Below are positions 26,074 through 34,528 of a stretch of 64,000 nt of DNA, piece by piece; positions within the stretch are counted from its first letter, which is position 1; each line of letters opens with the position of its first letter. A program made the position numbers and the translations under genes. The stretch comes from Christiangramia bathymodioli. GTDB lineage: Bacteria; Bacteroidota; Bacteroidia; Flavobacteriales; Flavobacteriaceae. The notes beneath the pieces are model-generated. The model worked only from the letters and a program-made list of their open reading frames with translations, had not been told where the DNA came from and did no database searches. The stretch lies in assembly GCA_009735695.1 (NCBI GenBank), contig SRSL01000001.1:992048-1056047 (forward strand), given 5' to 3'.

Positions 26074-28818
26074 ATGGAATCATTTATTCGAGAGGTGCTA
26101 AAAAAATTGGATAGTTCCTCTACCCCAATCCCAGAGATCATATTCATTCTTCCTAGCAAAAGAGCAGGATCCTTTCTACTCAAAGAGCTGGCTTCAATTA
26201 CCGAAACCGCCATCTTTGCTCCTGTCATTTACAGTATCGAGCAGTTTACTGAAGAGGTCTCAGGTCTGGAATCGATCGATAACATCACCAGCCTTTTCGA
26301 ATTCTACGAAGTCTATCAAAAAACGACTCCAAAGGAAGACCTGGAAGATTTCGATTCGTTCCTGAACTGGGGACAAAGTCTTATCCACGATTTCAATGAA
26401 ATAGATCGCTATCTTATCGATCACGACTCCTTTTTCAATTATCTGGCTGAAATACAGGATATCAACCACTGGTACCTCAAAGAAGAAAAGACAGACCTCA
26501 TAAAACGATATTTGAAATTCTGGAAATCATTGCCTGGTTTTTATGAAGCTTTAAAAACCTCGCTTTTGAATAGTGGCCGTGGTTATCAGGGTCTCATTTA
26601 CAGAAGTGCTGCTGAAAGAATAGAAAACTATATAAAAAAAACTTCCAGCAAACATGTTTTTATCGGGTTCAACGCTTTAAACGCTGCTGAACAGCATATT
26701 TTTCAGAAGCTTCTTGAAGCAAATATGGCAGAAGTTTTCTGGGATCTTGACCGTCATTTCTACCAGGATCAGGATCATGCAGCTTCACTTTTTATACGGG
26801 ATTACCTTAGAAATTGGGATTATTATAAGAAGAATCCTGTAGAGATGAAATCGAATTTGTATTCCGAAAAAAAGGAAATCGAAATTGTAGGAATTCCGAA
26901 GAATATAGGTCAGGCGAAGTATATCGGTGAGATTTTGACTGGGATGCAGCCGGAAGAACTAAAAAAAACGGCGATTATCCTGGGTGAAGAAGACCTGTTG
27001 CTACCTGTTCTCAATTCAATCCCAGAGCAGGTAGGCGAACTGAATATCACCATGGGTTTCCCGCTGAAGAACGCTCCGGTAAATTCATTATTTGAAAATT
27101 TATTCCATATTCATCGAAATCAGGGAGAAAACTACTATTACAAAGATGTGGTTTCCATCCTGGGACACCCGATACTTCTGGCTTTCCTTGGCGAACCTGC
27201 CACCAGGTTTATGGGCAGGATCCAAAAAGAGAATCTGGTTTACCTCAACGCCAACCAAATTGCTGAAGCTTTTCCCGAAAATTCGAAAGATGCCATTCTA
27301 GCCTGCTTCAAACCAAAAAACAATTCAGTAAGGCTCTTCCTGGAAGATGTTCAGAAGATCATTCAGGGTTTAAAAATCCAGCTTCAAAAGGAAGACGACA
27401 AGCTGGGACTGGAATTCCTATTTCACTTTCATACACTTTTCAACAAGCTTGAAAATCTTACCCAAAAGTATCCGCATATAAAGAACATCGATTCCCTTTA
27501 CAGGTTTTATAACGAATTGATGAGCACGGAAAACCTGGATTTCCAGGGGAAGCCTTTCAGTGGACTACAATTGATGGGAATGCTCGAATCCAGGGCACTA
27601 GATTTTGAAACGGTGATCATCACTTCCCTGAATGAAGGTGTACTGCCGGCAGGAAAATCGGACAATTCATTTATTCCCTACGACCTGAAACAGGAATATA
27701 AACTACCTACGTACCGGGAAAAAGATGCTGTTTATACCTATCATTTTTATAGACTCCTTCAACGTGCAAAGAAAGTACACCTCCTATATAATACAGAAGT
27801 TGATGGGCTGAATTCAGGTGAAAAAAGCAGGTTTCTCACTCAATTAGAGATCGAAAAAAGACCACAGCATAAACTGGAAAAATTACTAATCAGCCCAGCA
27901 GTTCCGGCCGTACAAAAGCAACTGCGAACCGTGGAAAAAACCCCTGCGATGATGGAACGCATCAAATCATTGGCGGCATCTGGTTTTTCCCCTTCGGCTT
28001 TAACCACCTATATTAGAAATCCTATAGATTTTTACCAGCAATACGTTCTTGGAATTCGAGACCGGGAAGAGGTGGAAGAAACGGTTGCCTTTAATACTCT
28101 GGGCACGGTGGTGCATAATTCACTGGAAAACCTGTATCTCCCATTTGAAGGAAAAAATATCACCACAGAAATTATCCAGGATTTTATCAGGAAAGTTGAT
28201 GAACAGGTCGCTAAAGAATTCGAAGAGGCTTATAGCAGGATCCCTTTAAAACAGGGGAAAAATCTGCTCATTTTTGAGGTTGCCAAAAGATATGTCTACA
28301 ATTTCCTGCAATTCGAATTGAACCGCTTAAAAGCCAGTGAAGAAGTACAGATCCTGGAAATAGAAAAGGAATACAAGGCTAAACTTTGTATAGAAAAATT
28401 GCCTTATTCGGTTTATCTTCGCGGAAAAATTGACCGGTTCGAACTGGTGAACGGTATACCGAGAATCGTGGATTATAAGACCGGTAAGGTGGAGGCTAGA
28501 GATCTTAAACTTGATGACTGGGAGGAAATAACAAAAGATTATGACAAATACTCCAAAAGTTTTCAGGTTTTAACTTATGCCAGCTTGATTGCGCTGGAGA
28601 AAGGCCTTACATTCCCCGCTGAAGCTGGGATTATTTCATTTAAAAATATGAGATCCGGTTTCATGGGATTTGAGAAAAAAGATGCCAGGGAAAAACAATT
28701 ATCCCCGGAGATACTGGAGCATTTTCAGGAGGAATTAAAAGCCCTGATAGAAGAAATATGCGACCCGGCAGTCGCATTTGTAGAAAAAGAGATTAAAAAG
28801 AATTATGGAAGTTTCTAA
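26074..28818 (+). CDS. AddB-like PD-(D/E)XK nuclease with inactive-helicase architecture
   Basis: A 914-residue partner candidate for the AddA-like helicase at 19983. The C-terminal RecB-type nuclease has GTVVHNSLENLYLP and IPRIVDYKTGKVE (catalytic Asp/Lys). The N-terminal half looks like a degenerate SF1 helicase (FILPSKRAGSFLLKEL) without a Walker A lysine motif, as in AddB. The cysteines that hold the AddB iron-sulfur cluster at the C-terminus are not visible (only one Cys in EEICDPAVAF). It overlaps the next gene by 14 nt. Confidence 0.8.
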   Translation: MESFIREVLKKLDSSSTPIPEIIFILPSKRAGSFLLKELASITETAIFAPVIYSIEQFTEEVSGLESIDNITSLFEFYEVYQKTTPKEDLEDFDSFLNWGQSLIHDFNEIDRYLIDHDSFFNYLAEIQDINHWYLKEEKTDLIKRYLKFWKSLPGFYEALKTSLLNSGRGYQGLIYRSAAERIENYIKKTSSKHVFIGFNALNAAEQHIFQKLLEANMAEVFWDLDRHFYQDQDHAASLFIRDYLRNWDYYKKNPVEMKSNLYSEKKEIEIVGIPKNIGQAKYIGEILTGMQPEELKKTAIILGEEDLLLPVLNSIPEQVGELNITMGFPLKNAPVNSLFENLFHIHRNQGENYYYKDVVSILGHPILLAFLGEPATRFMGRIQKENLVYLNANQIAEAFPENSKDAILACFKPKNNSVRLFLEDVQKIIQGLKIQLQKEDDKLGLEFLFHFHTLFNKLENLTQKYPHIKNIDSLYRFYNELMSTENLDFQGKPFSGLQLMGMLESRALDFETVIITSLNEGVLPAGKSDNSFIPYDLKQEYKLPTYREKDAVYTYHFYRLLQRAKKVHLLYNTEVDGLNSGEKSRFLTQLEIEKRPQHKLEKLLISPAVPAVQKQLRTVEKTPAMMERIKSLAASGFSPSALTTYIRNPIDFYQQYVLGIRDREEVEETVAFNTLGTVVHNSLENLYLPFEGKNITTEIIQDFIRKVDEQVAKEFEEAYSRIPLKQGKNLLIFEVAKRYVYNFLQFELNRLKASEEVQILEIEKEYKAKLCIEKLPYSVYLRGKIDRFELVNGIPRIVDYKTGKVEARDLKLDDWEEITKDYDKYSKSFQVLTYASLIALEKGLTFPAEAGIISFKNMRSGFMGFEKKDAREKQLSPEILEHFQEELKALIEEICDPAVAFVEKEIKKNYGSF

Positions 28819-29701
28819 AGAGAAAAATATAATCATCGAGGGACGGCATGATAAACCTATTGTTGTAGACCTCATTTTCAAGGATGATGGGAAAGCCAAA
28901 CCAATCGTGATATTCGCACACGGATATAAGGGCTTTAAAGACTGGGGCGCATGGGATGTCATGGCCGAAGAATTTGCGAAAGAAGGCTTCTTTTTTGTGA
29001 AATTCAATTTTAGCCATAATGGAACTACCCCAGAGAACCTTACAGAATTCATGGATATCGAAGCCTTTGGTGATAACAATTACATTAAGGAGCTTGATGA
29101 CCTACAGTCGGTTATTGACTGGATCCTGCTTCCGAATTTCAAATTTGCCAAGCAGATCAAAGCCGGCGATCTTAATCTGATTGGTCATTCCCGAGGCGGA
29201 GGCATCACACTCATCAAGGCTGCCGAAGATAAACGGGTAAGCAAACTGCTTACCTACGCTTCAGTTTCAGATTTTGGATCCCGTTTCCCGGAAGGAAAGA
29301 AACTCGAAGGCTGGGAAAAGAAAGGGGTAAATTATATCGTGAACACCAGGACCGGACAGCAATTGCCACATCATTACCAATTTTATAAAAACTTTAAAGA
29401 GAATAAAGAGCGGCTCAATATCAAAAAAGCCGCAAGGAAATTGAGTATCCCGCATCTAATTGCACACGGAAGCAGTGATACCAGTGTTTCGATAGGGGAA
29501 GCCGGAAATCTTTTCGAATGGAGTCCGGCGCCAAAACTTCTGCTCATTGAGAATGCAGATCATGTCTTCGGAACAAAACATCCTTGGAATGAAAAGGAAC
29601 TCCCAAAAGTTTTTAAGCATCTCATCAAAAAAAGCGTCGACTTCCTGAATACCGATTCCCAGGAATTGTGGGATGAATACGGAGAGACCGACGACGATTA
29701 A
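28805..29701 (+). CDS. alpha/beta hydrolase (dienelactone hydrolase-like)
   Basis: Predicted serine hydrolase, 298 residues. The nucleophile elbow is LIGHSRGGGITLIKA, the acid is probably in IAHGSSDTSVSI and the base His in ENADHVFGTKHPW; the oxyanion region IVIFAHGYKGFKDWG precedes. The substrate is unknown. Its ATG lies inside the last codons of the AddB-like gene, so the two are translationally coupled. A terminator follows directly. Confidence 0.85.
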   Translation: MEVSKEKNIIIEGRHDKPIVVDLIFKDDGKAKPIVIFAHGYKGFKDWGAWDVMAEEFAKEGFFFVKFNFSHNGTTPENLTEFMDIEAFGDNNYIKELDDLQSVIDWILLPNFKFAKQIKAGDLNLIGHSRGGGITLIKAAEDKRVSKLLTYASVSDFGSRFPEGKKLEGWEKKGVNYIVNTRTGQQLPHHYQFYKNFKENKERLNIKKAARKLSIPHLIAHGSSDTSVSIGEAGNLFEWSPAPKLLLIENADHVFGTKHPWNEKELPKVFKHLIKKSVDFLNTDSQELWDEYGETDDD

Positions 29702-29711
29702 AATAACCAGG

Positions 29712-29734
29712 CCACTTTTTTAGTGGTTTTTTTT
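29712..29734 (+). terminator. Rho-independent terminator after the hydrolase gene
   Basis: Stem CCACT (29712-29716) / AGTGG (29722-29726) with a T run of eight. Confidence 0.65.
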
Positions 29735-29774
29735 ATGAATGGAGCAAAAAGATCAAATTAGATAATCCACAAAT

Positions 29775-29800
29775 AAAAAACCACCGCTGAAAAGCGATGG
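29775..29800 (-). terminator. Rho-independent terminator of tRNA-Ala
   Basis: On the minus strand an 8-bp stem CCATCGCT/AGCGGTGG (29781-29800, one G-U pair, loop TTTC) followed by six T. It begins 7 nt after the tRNA 3' end. Confidence 0.8.
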
Positions 29801-29807
29801 TTCTTTG

Positions 29808-29881
<74 letters not shown>

Positions 29882-29890
29882 GGCTTGGGG

Positions 29891-29921
29891 CAAATGTAAT
29901 AATTTTTCTGAAATAAGGAAA
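29891..29921 (-). promoter_or_regulatory. Promoter of tRNA-Ala (TTTC, 19 nt, TACATTTG)
   Basis: On the minus strand the exact -7 element TACATTTG (29891-29898) lies 9 nt before the first tRNA base; TTTC stands 19 nt further upstream. Confidence 0.55.
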
Positions 29922-29942
29922 TCTTTTATTTATTTTGAATTC

Positions 29943-30443
29943 ATGATCCATTTAGCCCAGATTTCCGAGCTTGAGGAAATCAAAAAACTTACCGAAGCCT
30001 GCGCCCTAGCCATGCAGAAAAAAGGCATTTTCCAGTGGAATGAGCATTATCCCTCCAAAGAAAAACTTGCCGAAGATATCCGTAAAAAGGAATTATATGT
30101 TCTGAAAAAAAACCGCCAAATCCTCGGTATCATTGTCCTTACCAGCTATATGGACGAAGAATATATTCCGATTAAATGGCTTAGCAAAACGAATAATAAT
30201 CTCTATGTTCACCGGCTTGCGGTACACCCTTCGGTTTGGGGTAAAGGATACGGCCAAAAGTTGATGGATTTCGCTGAAGCTCAAGCCAAAGAACAGGATT
30301 TTGAATCGGTACGGCTGGACACCTTTAGCCAGAACACAAGAAACCAGAGATTTTACGAATCGAGGGGTTACCAGCGACTTGGGAATATCCATTTTCCCAA
30401 ACAAAGCGAAGATCCCTTTTACTGCTATGAACTATTGATTTAA
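29943..30443 (+). CDS. GNAT family N-acetyltransferase
   Basis: A 166-residue acetyl-CoA-dependent acyltransferase. The acetyl-CoA binding segment is RLAVHPSVWGKGYGQKLMDFAEAQA (motif A, about residues 90-115), followed by VRLDTFSQNTRNQRFYESRGYQR (motif B). The acceptor substrate is unknown. It is separated from the MATE gene by 40 nt and may be co-transcribed with it. Confidence 0.85.
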   Translation: MIHLAQISELEEIKKLTEACALAMQKKGIFQWNEHYPSKEKLAEDIRKKELYVLKKNRQILGIIVLTSYMDEEYIPIKWLSKTNNNLYVHRLAVHPSVWGKGYGQKLMDFAEAQAKEQDFESVRLDTFSQNTRNQRFYESRGYQRLGNIHFPKQSEDPFYCYELLI

Positions 30444-30483
30444 CGGCAAGGGATTCTATCTTTGTCTTGCAACCAGATATTCT

Positions 30484-31812
30484 TTGGAAAATTCAGTCAG
30501 TTTTAAAAGTATAAACAGGATTGCGATCCCGGCTATTATCGCAGGGATTGCCGAACCATTAATTTCCCTTACAGATATAGCCGTTATCGGGAACGTAGAT
30601 GAAAATTCCATCGAAGCCCTGGCCGCCGCCGGCATCGTGGGTTCCTTTCTCTCGGCCATCATCTGGATCGTTGCACAGACCAAAACAGCCATTTCAGCCA
30701 TTGTTTCTCAGCACCTGGGAGCGAACCGGCTGCATGCGGTCAAAACTTTGATTCCCCAGGCCATTGCATTCAATTTTCTGTTCAGCCTGGTGATCTATGT
30801 TAGCACCGCCTATTTCGCGCGGGCAATCTTCAGTGCGTATAATGCCGAAGGCCTCATCCTAGAGTATTCTGAAAATTATTACCAGATCAGGGCTTTAGGC
30901 TACCCCCTTACCCTCGTCACTTTTGCCATATTTGGAATTTTCCGGGGACTCCAGAACACCTACTGGGCCATGAAATGCAGCCTTACCGGGGCTGCGGTGA
31001 ACATCGCACTGGATTATTTGCTGGTTTACGGGGTAGATGGGATCATTCCCGCCATGCACCTGGAGGGCGCGGCCTATGCGAGTCTCGCTGCCCAGGCGAC
31101 CATGCTCATCATGGCCTTCCGGTTCTTTTTTAAGAAAACGCCCTTTCATTTAAAACTGAGTTTTAACATCAACCCTAGAATGAAAGGCCTTCTAATCATG
31201 GCCGCTAACCTGTTTGTACGAACTGCCGCTCTCAATTTTGCAATTTACCTCGCCAACGCTTATGCAACCGACTATGGTAAAAATTATATAGCTGCTCAGA
31301 GCATACTAATGAACATCTGGCTGTTCTTCAGCTTTTTTATAGACGGTTACGCGAATGCCGGGAATGCCATAGGCGGAAAACTTTTGGGCGCCATGGATTA
31401 CCGAAATTTGTGGGAACTAAGTAAAAAGATCAGTAAATATGCCGTTTTTATTGCCCTGATCTTAATGGGGATTTGTGCGCTTTTCTATGATGAGATCGGC
31501 CTTTTGTTCAATAAAGAAGTGACCGTTCTGGCCCTGTTCTCTTCGGTGTTCTGGATCGTGCTCCTCATGCAGCCGGTGAATGCGATAGCCTTTATGTTCG
31601 ACGGCATCTTCAAAGGCCTGGGGGAAGCCAAATATCTCCGGAATGTTCTTCTGGTAGCCACTTTTCTTGGCTTTACTCCTACCCTGCTCGTCGCAGATCA
31701 TTTCGGATTTAAATTGTATGGCATCTGGATCGCCTTCTTCGTATGGATGCTCATTCGAAGCGGAGCCCTCGTCGTGTACTTCCGAAGAAAATACCTGCAT
31801 AAGGACGTTTAG
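30484..31812 (+). CDS. MATE family efflux transporter (DinF/NorM type)
   Basis: Inner-membrane exporter of 442 residues with about twelve hydrophobic segments. The N-terminus INRIAIPAIIAGIAEPLISLTDIAVIG is the classic MATE start, and the second half carries NIWLFFSFFIDGYANAGNAIGGK. Energy comes from a Na+ or H+ gradient; the substrate is not known. It uses a TTG start, which puts the first helix at the right distance. Confidence 0.9.
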   Translation: MENSVSFKSINRIAIPAIIAGIAEPLISLTDIAVIGNVDENSIEALAAAGIVGSFLSAIIWIVAQTKTAISAIVSQHLGANRLHAVKTLIPQAIAFNFLFSLVIYVSTAYFARAIFSAYNAEGLILEYSENYYQIRALGYPLTLVTFAIFGIFRGLQNTYWAMKCSLTGAAVNIALDYLLVYGVDGIIPAMHLEGAAYASLAAQATMLIMAFRFFFKKTPFHLKLSFNINPRMKGLLIMAANLFVRTAALNFAIYLANAYATDYGKNYIAAQSILMNIWLFFSFFIDGYANAGNAIGGKLLGAMDYRNLWELSKKISKYAVFIALILMGICALFYDEIGLLFNKEVTVLALFSSVFWIVLLMQPVNAIAFMFDGIFKGLGEAKYLRNVLLVATFLGFTPTLLVADHFGFKLYGIWIAFFVWMLIRSGALVVYFRRKYLHKDV

Positions 31813-31876
31813 TTTCTGTTAAGATGCCTTCCGCTTTTCAGCATTATGGTTAACTTTGAGGAAAAGCCTGAATTAT

Positions 31877-32644
31877 ATGACCACCACGCGTGAGAACGGA
31901 AGTTTATATACCAATATAAAAAATAAGATTGCCAGCCTTGAATTTGGCCACCCTGCCAGTAATTCATTTCCCTCCGTCCTGCTGGAAAGACTGGAGAAAG
32001 AGATCAGGAAACTTTCAGAAGACGATTCAGTTAGCGTGATCCTGTTAAAGTCGGAAGGCGAAAAAGCCTTTTGTGCCGGAGCTTCCTTCGACGAGCTGGT
32101 TGAGATCGAAAATCTCGAGGACGGAAAAGAATTCTTTTCAGGTTTTGCGAGGGTGATCAATGCCATGCGGGAATGCAAAAAACTCATCGTAGGCCGGGTT
32201 CAGGGTAAAACCGTTGGTGGCGGCGTTGGTCTTGTAGCGGCCTGTGACTACGCGATGGCAACAGATGCTGCAGCGATCAAGCTTTCAGAATTAAGCATAG
32301 GGATAGGCCCCTTCGTGATCGCTCCGGCCGTGGAACGAAAATTGGGAGTAAATGCACTTGCCGAACTTAGTTTGGCCGCCCACGAATGGAAAAATGCCTA
32401 TTGGGCCAAGGAGCAAGGCCTGTATGCAAAGGTCTTTGAGTCTATAAAAGACCTTGATAAAGAGATCGAGATCTTTACCCAGAAACTGGCTTCTTATAAC
32501 CCTGATGCCCTTGCCGAAATGAAAAAGATATTCTGGAAAGATACCGATCATTGGGATCAACTTCTGGATGAAAGAGCGGCTATTTCGGGTAAACTGGTAC
32601 TTTCTGATTTTACCAAAACGGCCCTGGCTAAATTCAAAAAATAA
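31877..32644 (+). CDS. enoyl-CoA hydratase/isomerase family protein
   Basis: Crotonase-fold enzyme of 255 residues. The oxyanion hole is in KAFCAGASFDELVE and GKTVGGGVGLVAACDYAMA; a glutamate suited to hydration chemistry is in IKLSELSIGIGPFV, while the second glutamate of true hydratases is less clear. It resembles methylglutaconyl-CoA or PaaG-type hydratases; the substrate is open. I prefer the ATG at 31877; a TTG at 31856 would add seven residues. Three overlapping microprotein genes follow at once. Confidence 0.85.
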   Translation: MTTTRENGSLYTNIKNKIASLEFGHPASNSFPSVLLERLEKEIRKLSEDDSVSVILLKSEGEKAFCAGASFDELVEIENLEDGKEFFSGFARVINAMRECKKLIVGRVQGKTVGGGVGLVAACDYAMATDAAAIKLSELSIGIGPFVIAPAVERKLGVNALAELSLAAHEWKNAYWAKEQGLYAKVFESIKDLDKEIEIFTQKLASYNPDALAEMKKIFWKDTDHWDQLLDERAAISGKLVLSDFTKTALAKFKK

Positions 32645-32649
32645 AAGGG

Positions 32650-32808
32650 ATGTTGAACCTTCGTATAGATCTGAGCAGAGAACCTTCTTATAAGGCCGGA
32701 TACGAGCTGGGAAGTTTCCTGGCAGATAATATTTACCTTTTGCTAGGTCTATTAATTGGAATCGTAGCAGCTGTCATACTTAGAAAAAATCTTAAAATAA
32801 AACCATGA
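32650..32808 (+). CDS. microprotein 1, single membrane helix (52 residues)
   Basis: A 52-residue frame starting at ATG 32650, 5 nt after the enoyl-CoA hydratase stop. It has a polar N-terminus (MLNLRIDLSREPSYKAGYEL), one hydrophobic helix (about residues 28-43, IYLLLGLLIGIVAAVI) and a basic tail RKNLKIKP. Its stop TGA overlaps the ATG of the next gene (ATGA). Not recognised. The tight spacing and the shared design of the three proteins are the evidence that it is real. Confidence 0.6.
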   Translation: MLNLRIDLSREPSYKAGYELGSFLADNIYLLLGLLIGIVAAVILRKNLKIKP

Positions 32809-32987
32809 TGCAGGAGCATTTACCTAAAGACAAGGATCCTAGTGATGTGCAGGAATGGGGCTGGACTTTCGAACAGTTTATTACCGAAAATTTCTGGTAT
32901 TTGCTCGCAGTTCTTATTCTGCTGGCCTTATTTTTCTATGCCAGGCATCGATGGAATGTTAGAAACCGTAGTAAATATAAGAACTGA
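32805..32987 (+). CDS. microprotein 2, single membrane helix (60 residues)
   Basis: A 60-residue protein: acidic, tryptophan-rich N-terminus (KDKDPSDVQEWGWTFEQF), one membrane helix (about residues 31-45, WYLLAVLILLALFFY) and a strongly basic tail ARHRWNVRNRSKYKN. By the positive-inside rule the tail is cytoplasmic. It overlaps microprotein 1 by 4 nt and microprotein 3 by 1 nt. Function unknown. Confidence 0.7.
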   Translation: MMQEHLPKDKDPSDVQEWGWTFEQFITENFWYLLAVLILLALFFYARHRWNVRNRSKYKN

Positions 32988-33097
32988 TGGATCAGGACAC
33001 CTGGCAATTCTTCAATTTTTTAAGCGGAATGGGCTTCTGGCTAATTCTGGCTCTAATCCTTATTGGCGTGTTTGTCTATAAGAAATTCAGAAAATGA
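32987..33097 (+). CDS. microprotein 3, single membrane helix (36 residues)
   Basis: A 36-residue frame whose ATG shares its A with the TGA stop of microprotein 2 (TGATG). Short polar start MDQDTWQFF, one helix (about residues 17-31, FWLILALILIGVFVY) and basic end KKFRK. Its stop ends exactly where the convergent oxygenase gene ends. Same layout as the two preceding proteins; not recognised. Confidence 0.6.
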   Translation: MDQDTWQFFNFLSGMGFWLILALILIGVFVYKKFRK

Positions 33098-33751
33098 TTA
33101 GCGGGTTTTCAGCCAGCCGGTAATGCTCAAACGCGGAACCTTAACTGGTTTCACCTCATGCTCCAGTTCCTGACTCTCAAAAATTACCACTCGCCCTGCC
33201 AGCGGATAGATATTAAGCTCTTCTTCCTGTCCGTCTTTTTCGGTATAGATCGAAAGCTCTCCACCATTTTCGGGCTTCCAGTCCTCGCTATTCAGGTAAC
33301 AAACCATGGAAAGTTTTCTTCTCCCGTCATTCTGAAACGTGTCCAGGTGGCGCTTGTAAAAAGTTCCTTCCGGGTACACAGCATAATGAAATTCCTTATT
33401 GAGGATACCCATAAAACAGGTTCGATTTAGATAATTCACCAGCGAATTGATCTTATTGAAATAGATTTTTTCCGCTTCACCAGCTTCAGCTTCATTGATC
33501 CATAGAATAAAATCCCCACGCACCGATTTGGCGATCATCTCGTTGGTTCGGTTCCCAATGGCCGCCTTTTTGAAATTATCTTCCTCATATTTTTTCATCA
33601 GGGAATTGCGCAGAACAGCGGTCTCCTCGTGATTAAAGAAATTATCGATGATGCTGTATTTTTTCTCGAGAAGATCGGAAATGATCTGCTCATAAAGCGG
33701 ATTTTCCTGAAAATCAAGCTGCTCAAAAAGTTCCAGTTCAGAAGTAATCAT
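33098..33751 (-). CDS. 2-oxoglutarate/Fe(II)-dependent oxygenase
   Basis: A 217-residue protein of the prolyl-4-hydroxylase-like oxygenase fold. The iron ligands are His and Asp in FYKRHLDTFQNDGRRKLSMV and His in ESQELEHEVKPV, and the 2OG-binding Arg is in RLSITGWL near the C-terminus. Substrate unknown; a protein or small-molecule hydroxylase is possible. It converges on the microprotein cluster with no gap. Confidence 0.88.
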   Translation of the reverse strand: MITSELELFEQLDFQENPLYEQIISDLLEKKYSIIDNFFNHEETAVLRNSLMKKYEEDNFKKAAIGNRTNEMIAKSVRGDFILWINEAEAGEAEKIYFNKINSLVNYLNRTCFMGILNKEFHYAVYPEGTFYKRHLDTFQNDGRRKLSMVCYLNSEDWKPENGGELSIYTEKDGQEEELNIYPLAGRVVIFESQELEHEVKPVKVPRLSITGWLKTR

Positions 33752-33825
33752 GACGAAAAAAATTTGGCAAATATACTTCAGAAACCAATTCGGAAAAGTT
33801 AAAAATTAAGCCGTGAAAATTAATT

Positions 33826-33833
33826 TATCTTTG
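33826..33833 (+). promoter_or_regulatory. -7 promoter element of the QueD-like gene (TATCTTTG)
   Basis: Exact TAnnTTTG match 16 nt before the ATG at 33850; -33 box unclear. Confidence 0.5.
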
Positions 33834-33849
33834 TACCAAAATCAGGCAT

Positions 33850-34302
33850 ATGAGTAACATCAGGATTACCAAGCAGTTTTCATTTGAAACCGGTCACGCG
33901 CTTTTTGGCTACGACGGAAAATGCAGGAACGTTCATGGTCACAGCTACAAATTAAGCGTCACCGTGATTGGCCAGCCCATAAGCGATATGGACAATGTAA
34001 AATTTGGAATGGTGATCGATTTTGGTGATCTTAAAAAGATCGTCAAGTCTGAGATCGTCGACCAGTTCGACCATGCCACGGTTTTCAATAAGAACACACC
34101 TCATGTAGAGCTGGCTGAGGAGCTCAAAAGCCGCGGTCATCATGTGTTGCTGGTAGATTATCAGCCTACGAGCGAGAATATGGTCATCGATTTTTCTGAA
34201 AAGATCAAAAAACAGCTTCCGACACATATTAAACTACACTCTTTAAAATTACAGGAAACCGAAAGCTCTTTCGCCGAATGGTATGCCAGTGATAATGAGT
34301 AA
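33850..34302 (+). CDS. queD: 6-pyruvoyltetrahydropterin synthase / 6-carboxytetrahydropterin synthase
   Basis: A 150-residue T-fold enzyme that acts on dihydroneopterin triphosphate, in bacteria usually for queuosine precursor synthesis. Zinc ligands are His in FETGHALFGYDGKCRNVHGHSY (three His), with the catalytic Cys in GKCRN. MVIDFGDLK and DQFDHATVFNKN are also family parts, and the closing glutamate is in LQETESSFAEWY. QueD is the likely role, but the pterin branch cannot be excluded. Confidence 0.88.
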   Translation: MSNIRITKQFSFETGHALFGYDGKCRNVHGHSYKLSVTVIGQPISDMDNVKFGMVIDFGDLKKIVKSEIVDQFDHATVFNKNTPHVELAEELKSRGHHVLLVDYQPTSENMVIDFSEKIKKQLPTHIKLHSLKLQETESSFAEWYASDNE

Positions 34303-34309
34303 GGCGCCT

Positions 34310-34436
34310 CCTCTCCGCCAAATGCAGACAGGATCGAGCTGTACGCTTCTTGTCCCGCTGGCCTTACTGCCATCGGGAGCTAACCGCTGCACACTGCCTG
34401 CCAGTGTGCAGGTCCCTTGCGCGATCAGTATGCAGT
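34310..34436. repeat. GC-rich hairpin-rich intergenic element
   Basis: This stretch is much richer in G+C than other gaps in the window and holds nested inverted repeats, among them CTGCACACTG (34387-34396) / CAGTGTGCAG (34402-34411) and an upstream CCCG...CGGG hairpin (about 34352-34377). The spacer text between hairpins (GCTAACCGCTG, GGTCCCTTGCGCG) resembles, from memory, a dispersed element of flavobacterial genomes. No coding potential is seen. Confidence 0.55.
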
Positions 34437-34469
34437 AGACCTCACAGGATTTAAAAACCTGTGAGGTCT
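34437..34469. repeat. Dispersed palindrome, copy 1 (ACCTCACAGG type)
   Basis: Perfect 12-bp inverted repeat AGACCTCACAGG / CCTGTGAGGTCT with loop ATTTAAAAA. The same motif recurs at 47077-47109 and, degenerate, at 48943-48975. It may act as a terminator for either direction. Confidence 0.75.
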
Positions 34470-34528
34470 CTCTGGTAATTTCGAACCTATAGAGAAATCT
34501 TATATCTTTACCCACGAACAACTCATGT

